Shown here: one piece after another, positions 53,643 through 63,417 of the stretch
Position numbering within the stretch: position 1 is the stretch's first letter
How the letters are laid out: each line of letters starts with the position of its first letter
Origin: Phyllobacterium phragmitis
GTDB taxonomy: Bacteria > Pseudomonadota > Alphaproteobacteria > Rhizobiales > Rhizobiaceae
Reading direction: 5' to 3'
NCBI RefSeq assembly: GCF_002980495.1
Contig: NZ_PVBR01000005.1
Span: 248,001 to 312,000, forward strand
Length of the DNA: 64,000 nt
Translations under genes and position numbers: made by a program
The notes under the pieces: model-generated
The model's input: only the letters and a program-made list of their open reading frames with translations
Told to the model about the DNA's origin: nothing
Database searches by the model: none

Positions 53643-55061
53643 TCACCGGCCATAAATCACCCGCGGCAGCCAATAAGCGATATCGGGATATCTGTAGAGG
53701 ATGATCATGCAAAGGACGACCATGGCCAGATAAGGCATGGAGCCGCGGAATATGTCGATGAGTTGCACGTGTGGCGGTGCGATACCCTTGAGATAATAGG
53801 CCGACATGGCCATGGGCGGCGTGAGGAACGAGGTCTGCAGGTTGAGTGCGATCAGGATGCCGAAAAACAGCGGGTCGATACCGAAATGCGGCAGGAGCGG
53901 CAGGAAGATCGGCACGAAGATGATGATGATCTCCGACCATTCCAGCGGCCAGCCGAGAAGGAAGATGATCAACTGCGCCAGCAGCAGGAACTGCAGCGGC
54001 GTCAGATCCAGTCCACGGACGAATTCGCTGATGACCTGCTCGCCGCCGAGATAGGAAAAGACGGACGAAAACGTCCAGGAGCCGACGAAAAGCCAACAGA
54101 CCATGGCTGTCGTGCGCACAGTCAGATAGACGGATTCCTGCAGCCGCTGCCAGGTCAGCGCACGATAGGCCAATGCCAGCAGCAAACCGCCGATCGCGCC
54201 GATGGCGGCGGCTTCGGACGGTGTGGCCAGGCCGAACAGGATTGCCCCCAGCACCGCCAGAATGAGTGCGGCGAGCGGCAGAAAGGATGTCGCAAGCATC
54301 CAGAACAGCTTTGTTGCCGGGATTTTCTCTTCAGGCTCCTCGGGCTTTGGGGCAATCGATGGCTGGAGCATGGCGCGCCCGACGATATAGACGAGATAGA
54401 GCCCGGCCAGCAGCAGGCCCGGAAGCAGAGCGCCGGCATAGAGCCGCACGATGGAAACGCCTGATGTCGCGGCATAGACGATCAGCATGATCGACGGCGG
54501 TATGAGGATACCCAGCGTGCCGCCGGCACAGATCACGCCTGAGGCAAAACGCGTATCATAACGCGCCTTCAGCATGGCCGGAAACGCCAGAAGGCCCATC
54601 AGCGTCACCACCGCGCCGACGATGCCTGTGGCCGTCGCGAACAGCGCGCAGGTGATGAGCGCGGCAACGGCCATCGAGCCCGGAAGGCGGCGGGTGGCGA
54701 CGCTGAGCGTGTGAAAGAGTTTGTCGACGATGTTTGCCCGCTCGACGATATAGCCCATGAAGAGAAACAGCGGGACAGCCGTCAACACGTCGTTTGCCAT
54801 GACCGAATAGGTCTGGTTGACGAACAGGTCGAATATTCGGTTGTTGAAAAAACCGCCGATCCAGTGCTGGACCAGCGTCAGCGTATCGGTGTCCTGTTCC
54901 AAAGCGCGTCTGTACGGCACCCACATGCGGCTTGCGTCGAAATAGGCGTAATAGCCGAAGCCGATCCCCATCGCCATCAAGGTGAAAGCAATGGGGAAGC
55001 CAAGCATGATGATGAAGATGAAGATGCCAAGCATCGCCACCGCGACTTGTGGATCGGTCAC
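53643..55061 (-). CDS. dctM: TRAP transporter large permease (DctM)
   Basis: A 472-residue membrane protein with about 12 helices, larger than the usual 425-residue DctM because of a longer cytoplasmic loop near 225-245 (EEPEEKIPATK). It contains GGTLGILIPPSIMLIVYA and a C-terminal LTPPMAMSAYYLKG. The length and its partners fit the subfamily that takes up 2-oxo acids or mannitol/chloroaromatic-type substrates. It overlaps dctQ by 4 bp. Confidence 0.92.
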   Translation of the reverse strand: MTDPQVAVAMLGIFIFIIMLGFPIAFTLMAMGIGFGYYAYFDASRMWVPYRRALEQDTDTLTLVQHWIGGFFNNRIFDLFVNQTYSVMANDVLTAVPLFLFMGYIVERANIVDKLFHTLSVATRRLPGSMAVAALITCALFATATGIVGAVVTLMGLLAFPAMLKARYDTRFASGVICAGGTLGILIPPSIMLIVYAATSGVSIVRLYAGALLPGLLLAGLYLVYIVGRAMLQPSIAPKPEEPEEKIPATKLFWMLATSFLPLAALILAVLGAILFGLATPSEAAAIGAIGGLLLALAYRALTWQRLQESVYLTVRTTAMVCWLFVGSWTFSSVFSYLGGEQVISEFVRGLDLTPLQFLLLAQLIIFLLGWPLEWSEIIIIFVPIFLPLLPHFGIDPLFFGILIALNLQTSFLTPPMAMSAYYLKGIAPPHVQLIDIFRGSMPYLAMVVLCMIILYRYPDIAYWLPRVIYGR

Positions 55062-55678
55062 GGCCTTTTCTCCTCGGGTATGACGATGTCGGCCGGTTCG
55101 CCGCCACGCTGCAGCGCCGCAGCGCCTTCTTTCATAAGGATTTTCTCAAGCTCTTCGACATCTTCTTCGTGCTTTGGCCACTCACCGGTCCTGATGGTCA
55201 GGATGCAACGGAACACCTGCGCGATGCCCTGGATGAGAAGAAGAATTCCAGCGGCGACAATGATGGATTTGAACTGGAATATCGGAATGTTCGCCGGGCT
55301 CATCGAACTTGATTCGAGATAGCGCCAGGACCTGCTCGCATATCGCCAGCCGGCAAAGATCAGCGCCAGGATACCTGGGAAAAAGAAAAGGAAGTAGAGT
55401 ACGAGCTCCACTTTTGCCTGGGTAGCCGGCTTCCACAACCGATAGACGAAATCGCCGCGGACATGCCCCTCACGCGAGAGCGTATAGGCCCCGGCCATCA
55501 TGAACATGGTTCCATACATGATGTAAGTGAGATCGAATGCCCAGGCGGTGGGGCGGTTCATGACATAACGAACAAAGACTTCGTAGCCGACTGCCATCGT
55601 CATGATCATCACGCACCAGGCGAAGGCTTTCCCGAACCAGGCCGAAAGACGATCGGCAAACCTGATATAGCCAAGCAT
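55058..55678 (-). CDS. dctQ: TRAP transporter small permease (DctQ)
   Basis: A 206-residue protein with four membrane helices (about 15-35, 50-68, 97-118, 145-163) and the family pattern TYIMYGTMFMMAGAYTL. It joins DctM and docks the binding protein. A 78-bp gap with a hairpin separates it from dctP. The acidic C-terminal tail (KHEEDVEELEK) is typical of the long subfamily. Confidence 0.88.
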   Translation of the reverse strand: MLGYIRFADRLSAWFGKAFAWCVMIMTMAVGYEVFVRYVMNRPTAWAFDLTYIMYGTMFMMAGAYTLSREGHVRGDFVYRLWKPATQAKVELVLYFLFFFPGILALIFAGWRYASRSWRYLESSSMSPANIPIFQFKSIIVAAGILLLIQGIAQVFRCILTIRTGEWPKHEEDVEELEKILMKEGAAALQRGGEPADIVIPEEKRP

Positions 55679-55705
55679 GCGAAATCCTAACCGCTGGGAA
55701 GAACC

Positions 55706-55731
55706 ATCCGGCGGCGTGAAGGCCGCCGGAT
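55706..55731 (-). terminator. Intra-operon stem-loop between dctP and dctQ
   Basis: ATCCGGCGGC (55706-55715) pairs with GCCGCCGGAT (55722-55731) around GTGAAG, with no T-run. It lies just after the dctP stop. Such hairpins attenuate or protect mRNA so that the binding protein is made in excess over the permeases. Confidence 0.6.
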
Positions 55732-55756
55732 TGCGATTTGCGCTGGCTCCCGGAGC

Positions 55757-56881
55757 TTAAAGCTTCAGCTTTCCGGGGAAATAATGCTCATAGGCCAGAG
55801 CGAGATCCGGCGAATTCATCAGTTCGTAGAAGACGACACGGTCGACCCAGGCGCGCTGGCTGTCCAGGACGCGCTTCATGTATTCGTCCTCTTCCAGCAC
55901 GGGAATGAGCTCGTCCCATGCCTTGAGCTGGGCATCGAGGATCTCCTTCGAGGTTCTCTGCACTTCGACGCCGTTTTCGGTCTGCAGTGTCTGGAGATCT
56001 TTGGAATAATTATCCAGTGCTGCGGCGGTATTGGCGGTGCTCGCCGCTTCCACGCCATATTCGAGGATGGCCTGCAGATCGTCGTCCAGCCCATCGAAGA
56101 AATCCTTGTTGAACAGGAATTCAAAGGATTCGCTCGCCTGATGGTAGGACGACAACATGTAATTCTTGGCGACATCGGCCGAACCGAAGCGCAGGTCCGA
56201 CGATGGATTGTTGAATTCGAAGGCGTCTATGACGCCGCGCTCCATGGCCGGCACGATCTCGCCACCCGGAAGCTGGGCGACGCTCATGCCCATTTTCTGC
56301 ATGAGATCGGCGGCAAGCCCGACGGTACGGTACTTGAAGCCCTGTATGTCCTCGACAGTCGAAACCGGCTTCTTGAACCAGCCGAAAGGCTGAGCCGGCA
56401 TGGGAAAGCCATAGAAGCCGTAGACATTGAGGCCGAGAATGTCCTGCGTCAGTTCGCGATAGAACTCCTTGCCGCCGCCGGCATAGAACCAGCCGAGCAT
56501 GGTCGTCGCGCTGCCGCCGAAGACGGGGCCTGTGCCGAAAAGCGAGGCGGCCTTGTGCTTGCCGTACCAGTAGACCGGCACTGTATGAGCGGCATCGAGT
56601 ATACCGTCATTGACGCCGTCGAGCACCTGAAAGGCACCGATCACCGCGCCTGCGGGCAAAAGATCGATCTTGATGCGGTTTCCCGACATGCGTTGGACCC
56701 GCTCGACATATTGGCGGGCAAAGTCCATCCAAATGTCCGATGCCGGCCATGAAGTCTGCATCTTGATGGTGATCGGTGACTGTGCCAACACAGCGGGTGC
56801 AGCCAAAGTCCCGGCGGCAGTGGAAGCTGCAACCGTAGAATTGCGCAAGAACTTGCGCCGTGAAATATCTTGATCCGTCAT
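55757..56881 (-). CDS. dctP: TRAP substrate-binding protein (DctP), Tat-exported
   Basis: A 374-residue periplasmic binding protein with a twin-arginine signal (SRRKFLRNS, residues 8-16, then a hydrophobic stretch ending AVLAQ near 34). The mature part has WPASDIWMDFA, GYKYRTVG-like GFKYRTVGLAADL and PGGEIVPAMERGVIDAFEF segments, closest to the TakP/mannitol-type DctP group that binds 2-oxo acids with a metal. The substrate is not certain. First of the dctPQM genes and 121 bp downstream of pfp. Confidence 0.9.
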   Translation of the reverse strand: MTDQDISRRKFLRNSTVAASTAAGTLAAPAVLAQSPITIKMQTSWPASDIWMDFARQYVERVQRMSGNRIKIDLLPAGAVIGAFQVLDGVNDGILDAAHTVPVYWYGKHKAASLFGTGPVFGGSATTMLGWFYAGGGKEFYRELTQDILGLNVYGFYGFPMPAQPFGWFKKPVSTVEDIQGFKYRTVGLAADLMQKMGMSVAQLPGGEIVPAMERGVIDAFEFNNPSSDLRFGSADVAKNYMLSSYHQASESFEFLFNKDFFDGLDDDLQAILEYGVEAASTANTAAALDNYSKDLQTLQTENGVEVQRTSKEILDAQLKAWDELIPVLEEDEYMKRVLDSQRAWVDRVVFYELMNSPDLALAYEHYFPGKLKL

Positions 56882-57002
56882 GAGTTCCTCCCGTTTTATT
56901 TAGCTTTTCGCCTTATTGGGAGGGAGAATAGGCTATCTCGGGCCTGATGAAAACCTAAACGTTTGGTGAAGGGATTGCCGGCGTACAGCAGGCGACGCCG
57001 GT

Positions 57003-58169
57003 TTACACAAATGGCTTTGCCGGATCGAAGCGCCTGGGCAGTAATCTTTCCATATAGGCCATGCATTGCGCCGAGACCTGGTTGGCATCCGGCAGAAGAA
57101 AATCGTCGGGCATATGGCGGGTCTTGCCGGCCACGTCTGCAAGGGGCACGAGCCGCGGAACCGTTGCGCCATTTTCATATCGCAGTGCGACCGAGCCGCC
57201 GCCATGCGCCGCCGCTTCGACCGCAAAGGTACCGGCCTCGAAGGCTTCGCGCGCATCGGTCGGGTTGATCGTGCCGATATTGCCGCGCGGCAGGTAGCCG
57301 AACGTGTCGACGCGGGCGCGTGTGCCGGGAAGGTCATCTTTCAACAGCCGCTCGACCGCCATTCCCAAATCACCGCCGGAAAGCCTGATATTGCCATGCG
57401 CGTCGCGCTCGAGCCTATCCGGAGGAACGAGCGTTTCCACGAGCGCGCGGCCGTCTTCGGTTGCAACGCCCTCCGACATCGCCACGATGCAGCGGCCATG
57501 GCGGCTGACGATGGCGCGCACATCCTCGGTGAACCGGGCTGCCGAGAACGCCCGCTCCGGCACATAGACGAGATGCGGAGCGCTTTCCTCATCCTGCCGC
57601 CAAGCGGCGGCTGCAGCGGTCAGAAAGCCGGCATGCCGGCCCATGACGATGCCGACATAGATGCCGGGAAGGGCACGAAAATCGAGATCCACGCTCAGAA
57701 AGGCGCCTGCCACAAACTCGGCGGCGGATATGAAGCCCGGCGTGTGGTCGTTTTCAACGAGATCGTTGTCTATCGTCTTCGGTGCATGAACGAAGGCGAT
57801 ATCGCCGCCCGCGGCTTCAGCAAGAATCTGCTGGGTCCCGGCCGTATCGTTTCCGCCGATATAGATGAAGGCGGTTGCGCCCGCCTGGCGCAGGCCCTTC
57901 AGGATCGTCTCGCAATAGGCGGCATCCGGCTTGTCGCGGGTACTTCCCAGCGCTGCGCTGGGCGTTGCCGCCACCCGTTTCAGTTCTTCATCCGTCAGGG
58001 CCGAAAGATCAACGAAATCGCCGTCGCGGACGCCGCGCACGCCATGGCGTGCGCCAAGCACGCGTGCGCCGGGATAGCGCTGCCGCGCCTCGAGGACGCT
58101 ACCCACCAAAGTCTGGTTTATGACGGCGGTCGGGCCGCCGCCCTGTGCGATTACGAACGTTTCGGTCAT
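57003..58169 (-). CDS. pfp: PPi-dependent 6-phosphofructokinase
   Basis: A 388-residue PFK. Positions that set the phosphoryl donor are PPi-type: GGND at 105-108 (Asp where ATP enzymes have Gly) and PKTIDND at 130-136 (Lys where ATP enzymes have Gly). The MGR motif (IVMGRHAG) is present. It reversibly phosphorylates fructose 6-phosphate with pyrophosphate. The ATG at 58169 follows GGAAGGGCGG. It sits upstream of the TRAP genes, perhaps one transcript, which would join uptake with a reversible glycolytic step. Confidence 0.92.
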   Translation of the reverse strand: MTETFVIAQGGGPTAVINQTLVGSVLEARQRYPGARVLGARHGVRGVRDGDFVDLSALTDEELKRVAATPSAALGSTRDKPDAAYCETILKGLRQAGATAFIYIGGNDTAGTQQILAEAAGGDIAFVHAPKTIDNDLVENDHTPGFISAAEFVAGAFLSVDLDFRALPGIYVGIVMGRHAGFLTAAAAAWRQDEESAPHLVYVPERAFSAARFTEDVRAIVSRHGRCIVAMSEGVATEDGRALVETLVPPDRLERDAHGNIRLSGGDLGMAVERLLKDDLPGTRARVDTFGYLPRGNIGTINPTDAREAFEAGTFAVEAAAHGGGSVALRYENGATVPRLVPLADVAGKTRHMPDDFLLPDANQVSAQCMAYMERLLPRRFDPAKPFV

Positions 58170-58243
58170 TTCCGCCCTTCCTGAATTGCGCTCACTCTTG
58201 CACCAGGGTTGCACCTGACTGTGGAGCCCATGGTCGTGAAAAT

Positions 58244-59050
58244 CTATTTACTGGGTTTGGCTGCGGACCTGGCTGAAGGTCTGGTTGGGGACGTGGCTGC
58301 CGCGGCTGACTTGAAAAAGTCGCTAAGCTCCATCGGGAAGGGGAAGACGATGGTCGAATTTTTCTCTCCGGCGATGATGTTCAGCGTGCTGAGATAGCGC
58401 AGCTGCATCGCTTCCGGCCGCTGGCTCAGGATATTGGCGGCTTCCAGCAGTTTCTGCGCCGCCTGCTCCTCGCCCTCGGCATTGATGACCTTGGCGCGGC
58501 GTTCGCGTTCCGCCTCGGCCTGGCGGGCGATGGCGCGGACCATAGATTCGTTGATATCGACATGCTTGATCTCGACATTGGCGACCTTGATGCCCCATGC
58601 ATCCGTCTGGGCATCGAGGATTTCCTGAATATCATTGTTCAGCTTGTCGCGTTCGGCCAGCATCTCGTCGAGATCGTGCTTGCCGAGCACCGAGCGCAAT
58701 GTCGTCTGAGCGAGCTGGCTCGTCGCCATCATGAAATCCTCGACCTGGATCGTCGCGCGTTCAGGGTCGATGACGCGGAAATAGAGCACCGCATTGACGC
58801 GCACGGAGACATTGTCCTTCGAGATCACGTCCTGGCTCGGCACGTCGAGCACCAGTGTCCTGAGATCGACGCGCAGCATCTGCTGGATGAAGGGGATCAG
58901 GATGATTAGGCCGGGGCCTTTTACCCCGGTAAAGCGGCCAAGCGTAAATACCACGCCTCGGTCATATTCCCGCAGGATCTTGATGGCCGCGGCCAGAAAG
59001 ACCAGCAGGATAATGATGATGGGAACAAGAAAGGTAATATTGTTAAGCAT
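58244..59050 (-). CDS. Slipin (stomatin/SPFH family)
   Basis: A 268-residue protein with an N-terminal membrane helix (about 5-28), an SPFH/band-7 domain (about 32-190, with [20 protein letters not shown]) and a C-terminal coiled-coil. It forms membrane scaffolds. The ATG at 59050 follows GGAGGG. It lies 58 bp downstream of nfeD; NfeD proteases cleave slipins, so the pair is functional. Confidence 0.93.
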   Translation of the reverse strand: MLNNITFLVPIIIILLVFLAAAIKILREYDRGVVFTLGRFTGVKGPGLIILIPFIQQMLRVDLRTLVLDVPSQDVISKDNVSVRVNAVLYFRVIDPERATIQVEDFMMATSQLAQTTLRSVLGKHDLDEMLAERDKLNNDIQEILDAQTDAWGIKVANVEIKHVDINESMVRAIARQAEAERERRAKVINAEGEEQAAQKLLEAANILSQRPEAMQLRYLSTLNIIAGEKNSTIVFPFPMELSDFFKSAAAATSPTRPSARSAAKPSK

Positions 59051-59108
59051 TTGAAAGACCCTCCATCGGTCAAAACGCATTTAGGATAAGCAGGTTGCCG
59101 GTGAGAGC

Positions 59109-60566
59109 CTAACTGTTTTCCGGCGTGTAAGGTTCAACCTTGAGGACAAGACCCTTAATGCCGGCCACATGAACCTTTTGTCCCTTTCTCAACGGGGTGC
59201 CGGAGACGGCACTCCAGCGCTCGCCATGGGTGAGGACATGGCCGGACTGTCCGCGCCAGTCCAAGACCTCGCCGGGAGCACCGATCATCTCCTCGCTGCC
59301 GGTGACCACCGGACGTTTGTGCGAGGAAATGGCCATGCGCACGATCAGCATGGAAATGGCCAGGCTGGTCAGGGTGACACCGCCGATCACGGGCCATGAA
59401 AGACGGAAGCCCGGAACGTCCGTGTCGATCAACACTGTGGCGCCGAATATGAAGGCGATGGCGCCGCCGACACCAAGGATGCCGAAGGACGGCGTGAAGG
59501 CTTCGGCGCCCATCAGCGCAAGACCGAGAAGAATGAGGGCAAGGCCGGCAAGGTTCACGGGAAGAACGGCGAGGGCGTAAAGGCCGACCAGAAGGCATAT
59601 CGCGCCGATGGTGCCGGGGAAAAGGGCGCCCGGATTCATGAACTCGAAAATGAACCCGTATATCCCGATCATCATCAGGATCAAGGCGACGTTGGGATTG
59701 GTGATGACGGTCAGGAGCCTCGTGCGCCAGTCCGGTTCGACATGCTCCAGCGCAATGCCCGTGGTATCGAGCGTGACCTGGTTTCCTCCGGCGTTCACGG
59801 TGCGGCCATTGGCCTGCACGAGAAGGTTATCCAGGCTTGGTGTGACGATATCGATGACCTGTTCCTTCAGTGCGGCACTGGCGGAGAGGCTGGCCGCCTC
59901 GCGCACCGCCTTTTCGGCCCATTCGATATTGCGCCCGCGCAATTCTGCGAGCGAGCGGATATAGGCGACGGCATCGTTGATCGCCTTGGTTTCCATTGCA
60001 CTGTCTGGCTTTCGCGGCTGGGCCGTGTCCTCGCCATCCCCCTTCTTTTCGGCGTTCTGATCCTTCTGCTGTTCGTCGCCGCCTGGAAACGGCATGCCGC
60101 CACCGCCGATCTGGACAGGCGTCGCCGCGCCGAGATTGGTGCCCGGCGCCATCGCCGCTATATGGCTGGCATAGAGGATATAGGTGCCGGCGCTCGCCGC
60201 GCGCGCGCCGCTTGGTGCGACATAGGTTGCGACCGGCACCGGCGAGGCGAGAATATCGCGGATGATGTCGCGCATCGATGTATCGAGGCCGCCGGGCGTG
60301 TCCATCTCAATGATGATGAGCGGCGCATTGCGCTCAGCCGCCATCTTCAGGCCGCGCGTGACGTAGTCGGATGCGGCAGGGCCAATGATCCCCCTAAGAT
60401 GGAAGACCAATGCGGTACGGCCTGCCATAGGCTGATCCTGCGCATCGTTCGGCAATGTCGAGAAGAGCAGGCCGAGCAATGTCACGGCAATGGAAAGAAC
60501 GGCACGGGAAAGGCCGATACGCCGGCATCCCGACCAATTTCCGATAATCTTCCTCACCAGATCCAT
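59109..60566 (-). CDS. nfeD: NfeD-type membrane serine protease
   Basis: A 485-residue long-form NfeD. A signal helix (about 20-38), a ClpP-like protease domain with SGARAASAGTYI (Ser nucleophile) and METKAINDAVAYI (Lys), a Gly/Asp/Glu-rich loop (about 155-190), four or five membrane helices (about 285-410) and a C-terminal OB-fold (about 425-485). It cleaves its slipin partner encoded next. The start codon at 60566 has only a weak ribosome site. Confidence 0.91.
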   Translation of the reverse strand: MDLVRKIIGNWSGCRRIGLSRAVLSIAVTLLGLLFSTLPNDAQDQPMAGRTALVFHLRGIIGPAASDYVTRGLKMAAERNAPLIIIEMDTPGGLDTSMRDIIRDILASPVPVATYVAPSGARAASAGTYILYASHIAAMAPGTNLGAATPVQIGGGGMPFPGGDEQQKDQNAEKKGDGEDTAQPRKPDSAMETKAINDAVAYIRSLAELRGRNIEWAEKAVREAASLSASAALKEQVIDIVTPSLDNLLVQANGRTVNAGGNQVTLDTTGIALEHVEPDWRTRLLTVITNPNVALILMMIGIYGFIFEFMNPGALFPGTIGAICLLVGLYALAVLPVNLAGLALILLGLALMGAEAFTPSFGILGVGGAIAFIFGATVLIDTDVPGFRLSWPVIGGVTLTSLAISMLIVRMAISSHKRPVVTGSEEMIGAPGEVLDWRGQSGHVLTHGERWSAVSGTPLRKGQKVHVAGIKGLVLKVEPYTPENS

Positions 60567-60755
60567 GGCTCATCTTAGGCCATTGCCAGGTTTTTCGCCA
60601 CCGGCAGCACGGTATGGGGCCGGCGTACAGATCTGGCCGGAAGGGCGGGTTGCGGTTCATTCTCAATATGAGGTAACGCGAAGTTCGGTTGCGGTTGCGG
60701 ATTTCATGTCGTTAGATCATCTGGAATGGACCAGATGCTCTACGGAAGAACGACC

Positions 60756-61094
60756 ATGCAGGACACTTTTTCACCCGATGATATTTCCGCGCCGGTGGAT
60801 GTCGCGCAGCGATGGACCGAGGCGGGACGGACGGTCGCCATCGCCACAGTGATCGAAACCTGGGGGTCTGCACCGCGCCCGGTCGGCAGTCATCTGGTCA
60901 TCGACGGCGAGGGGAATTTCCACGGCTCGGTATCGGGCGGGTGCGTCGAGGGCTCGGTCATTGCCGAAGCGACGGAGGTGATTGCCGATGGCAAGCCGCG
61001 TCTTCTCGAATTCGGCGTTGCCGACGAGACCGCATGGCGGGTGGGGCTTTCCTGCGGTGGTCGGATCAGCGTCTATGTGGAACGGGTCGGCTGA
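60756..61094 (+). CDS. XdhC/CoxI N-terminal-domain protein (split)
   Basis: A 112-residue protein corresponding to the XdhC_CoxI domain: TVIETWGSAPRPVGSHLVID and GSVSGGCVEGSVI are diagnostic. XdhC-type proteins bind molybdenum cofactor and insert it into xanthine dehydrogenase-like enzymes. The ATG at 60756 follows GGAAG. Its stop overlaps the start of the Rossmann half (TGATG). No xdhAB or cox genes are present in this window. Confidence 0.87.
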   Translation: MQDTFSPDDISAPVDVAQRWTEAGRTVAIATVIETWGSAPRPVGSHLVIDGEGNFHGSVSGGCVEGSVIAEATEVIADGKPRLLEFGVADETAWRVGLSCGGRISVYVERVG

Positions 61095-61801
61095 TGGATC
61101 TCGGCAGTCTCAAAGCGCTTAACGCCGCCCGCCATGCGCGCCGCGCGGTGATGCTGCTCACCGATTTGGGCGAGGGGCGAGAGCGCGTGATCGCTCCCGG
61201 TGATGCGGTGGAGGGCGGGCTAGACTCCGCCGTAGGCGATGCATTCCGTTCGGGGAAATCGCGCGTAGTGGAGACGGGCGGGCGCAAGTTCTTCCTCAAT
61301 GTCCATCTGCCGCCGCCGCGCCTGGTGGTGATCGGAGCGGTGCATGTCAGCCAGGCGCTGGCGCCGATGGCTGAGATTGCCGGATATGACATGGAGATCA
61401 TCGATCCGCGCACGGCTTTTGCGACGCAGGAGCGTTTCCCCGACGTGCGGTTTCATGCGGAATGGCCGGAAGACGTTTTGAAAGCGCGTCCGCTCGATGC
61501 GTTCACTGCGGTCGCCGCACTCACCCATGATCCGAAGATCGACGATTATCCGTTGCGGGAGGCAATCCTCGCCGATTGCTTCTATGTGGGTGCGCTCGGG
61601 AGCCGCAAGACTCATGCGGCGCGCGTTAGCAGGCTGAAAGCGACGGGATTGTCGGATGCGCAGATCGGCCGCATTCACGCGCCGATCGGTCTTGATATCG
61701 GCGCCGCCAGCCCGGCGGAAATCGCCGTCGCCGTGCTGGGAGAGGTCATCTCGGCGCTGCGTAAACACGGTCCTGAACAAGGTAAAACCGGGAAAGCGTG
61801 A
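61094..61801 (+). CDS. XdhC C-terminal Rossmann-domain protein (split)
   Basis: A 235-residue protein. The XdhC_C Rossmann domain starts at RLVVIGAVHVSQALAPMAE and contains ALTHDPKIDDYPL and GALGSRKTHAARV with the usual IHAPIGLDIGAASPAEIAVA. With the upstream half it makes a complete XdhC encoded as two overlapping genes. In usual members the loop reads GAGHVAQ; here GAVHVSQ. The target enzyme is not in the window. Confidence 0.87.
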   Translation: MDLGSLKALNAARHARRAVMLLTDLGEGRERVIAPGDAVEGGLDSAVGDAFRSGKSRVVETGGRKFFLNVHLPPPRLVVIGAVHVSQALAPMAEIAGYDMEIIDPRTAFATQERFPDVRFHAEWPEDVLKARPLDAFTAVAALTHDPKIDDYPLREAILADCFYVGALGSRKTHAARVSRLKATGLSDAQIGRIHAPIGLDIGAASPAEIAVAVLGEVISALRKHGPEQGKTGKA

Positions 61802-61825
61802 TGACGCTTTCCCGGTTCTTTGATC

Positions 61826-63358
61826 TTATTCGATGTCGAACGACACGCCTTGTGCCAGCGGCAGGGCCTTCGAATAGTTGATGGTGTTGGTGGCGCGGCG
61901 CATATAGGCTTTCCAGGCGTCGGAGCCGGATTCGCGTCCGCCGCCGGTTTCCTTTTCGCCGCCGAACGCGCCGCCGATTTCCGCGCCCGACGTGCCGATA
62001 TTGACATTGGCGATGCCGCAATCCGACCCGTCGGCTGCAAGAAAACGCTCGGCTTCCTGCAGGTCCAGCGTGAAGATGGAAGAGGAAAGGCCGGCGCCGA
62101 CCGCGTTGTGATCACGCAGCGCTTCATCGAAATCGCTGTACTTCATCACATAGAGGATGGGCGCGAACGTCTCTTCCGTCACCGGCGCGACCTGCTTCGG
62201 CATCTCGACCAGAGCCGGCTTGACGTAATAGGCATCGGCGTGGCCGGTATCGACGCGCTCGCCGCCGGTGATGTCGCCGCCATTGGCTGCTGCCTGCTTC
62301 AGCGCCTTTTGCATGTTGTCGAAAGCGGGTTTGTCGATCAGCGGGCCGACCAGCGCAGATGTCTCCAGCGGGCTGCCGACGGAAACGCTGGTGTAGGCCT
62401 TCTTCAGGCGGGGCACCAAGGCGTCATAGACGCTTTCATGCACGAAGAGGCGGCGCAGCGTCGTGCAGCGCTGCCCTGCCGTGCCCATGGCGCCGAAGGC
62501 GATGGCGCGTAGCGCCATGTCGAGATCGGCGCTAGCGCAGACGATACCGGCATTGTTGCCGCCGAGTTCGAGGATCGAGCGGGCGAAGCGCCTGGCGAGG
62601 CGAGGGCCGACTTCACGGCCCATGCGGGTCGATCCGGTGGCCGAGACGAGCGGCACCTTCGGGCTATCGACAAGCACCTCGCCAATGGCGCGGTCGCCGA
62701 TCAGCACCTGTGACAGGCCTTCCGGCGCGTCGCCGAAACGCTTCGCGGCACGCGCGAAGATCGCGTTGCAGGCAAGTGCCGTCAGCGGTGACTTTTCCGA
62801 TGGCTTCCACACCACGGCATTGCCGCAGACCAACGCGAGGGCTGCGTTCCACGACCAGACGGCGACGGGGAAATTGAAGGCGGAGATGACACCGACGACG
62901 CCGAGCGGGTGCCAGGTTTCCATCATGCGGTGGCCGGGCCGCTCCGTGGCGATGGTGAGACCGTAGAGCTGACGCGAGAGGCCAACGGCGAAATCACAGA
63001 TGTCGATCATCTCCTGCACTTCGCCCAGTCCTTCGGACGGGATCTTGCCCGCCTCGATGGAAACGAGCCGGCCCAGTTCGCTCTTGAATTGGCGCAATTC
63101 CTCGCCGAGCAGGCGCACCAACTCGCCGCGCTTGGGCGCGGGCACCAGCCGCCATTGACGGAAGGCCTCGTCGGCCTTGGCGATGATCTGTTCCGCTTCC
63201 GCCGTGGAATGCGTCTTGAGGCTGGCGATTTGTTCGCCGGTGACCGGCGTGAATGAGGCGAGGTCTCCGGCGGTGTAGGTTGACGCCTCGACGCCGAGTT
63301 TTTCGAGAAGGGCGGCTGTTTCGTGTTTTACGTCGGTTTTGGGGGTGGGGGCGTTCAT
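61826..63358 (-). CDS. amaB: L-aminoadipate-semialdehyde dehydrogenase (ALDH7-type)
   Basis: A 510-residue aldehyde dehydrogenase of the ALDH7A/AmaB group: Glu264 in LELGGNNAG and catalytic Cys298 in GTAGQRCTT, with the group-specific MMETWHPLGVVGVISAFNFP. It oxidises 2-aminoadipate 6-semialdehyde in lysine catabolism. The downstream-pathway gene hglS follows upstream on the same strand, which supports the substrate. The ATG at 63358 begins MNAPTPK. The function is inferred from family and neighbour. Confidence 0.88.
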   Translation of the reverse strand: MNAPTPKTDVKHETAALLEKLGVEASTYTAGDLASFTPVTGEQIASLKTHSTAEAEQIIAKADEAFRQWRLVPAPKRGELVRLLGEELRQFKSELGRLVSIEAGKIPSEGLGEVQEMIDICDFAVGLSRQLYGLTIATERPGHRMMETWHPLGVVGVISAFNFPVAVWSWNAALALVCGNAVVWKPSEKSPLTALACNAIFARAAKRFGDAPEGLSQVLIGDRAIGEVLVDSPKVPLVSATGSTRMGREVGPRLARRFARSILELGGNNAGIVCASADLDMALRAIAFGAMGTAGQRCTTLRRLFVHESVYDALVPRLKKAYTSVSVGSPLETSALVGPLIDKPAFDNMQKALKQAAANGGDITGGERVDTGHADAYYVKPALVEMPKQVAPVTEETFAPILYVMKYSDFDEALRDHNAVGAGLSSSIFTLDLQEAERFLAADGSDCGIANVNIGTSGAEIGGAFGGEKETGGGRESGSDAWKAYMRRATNTINYSKALPLAQGVSFDIE

Positions 63359-63417
63359 TGGTTTGTCTCTTGTTGGTTGGGTTTTCTATCTGGTTGGAGG
63401 GGAACGCGCTTCATCTC

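Noticed and set aside
53596-54096. 166-codon minus-strand frame inside dctM
   Set aside because: Out-of-frame shadow of dctM; the real small gene in this area is 53442-53609.
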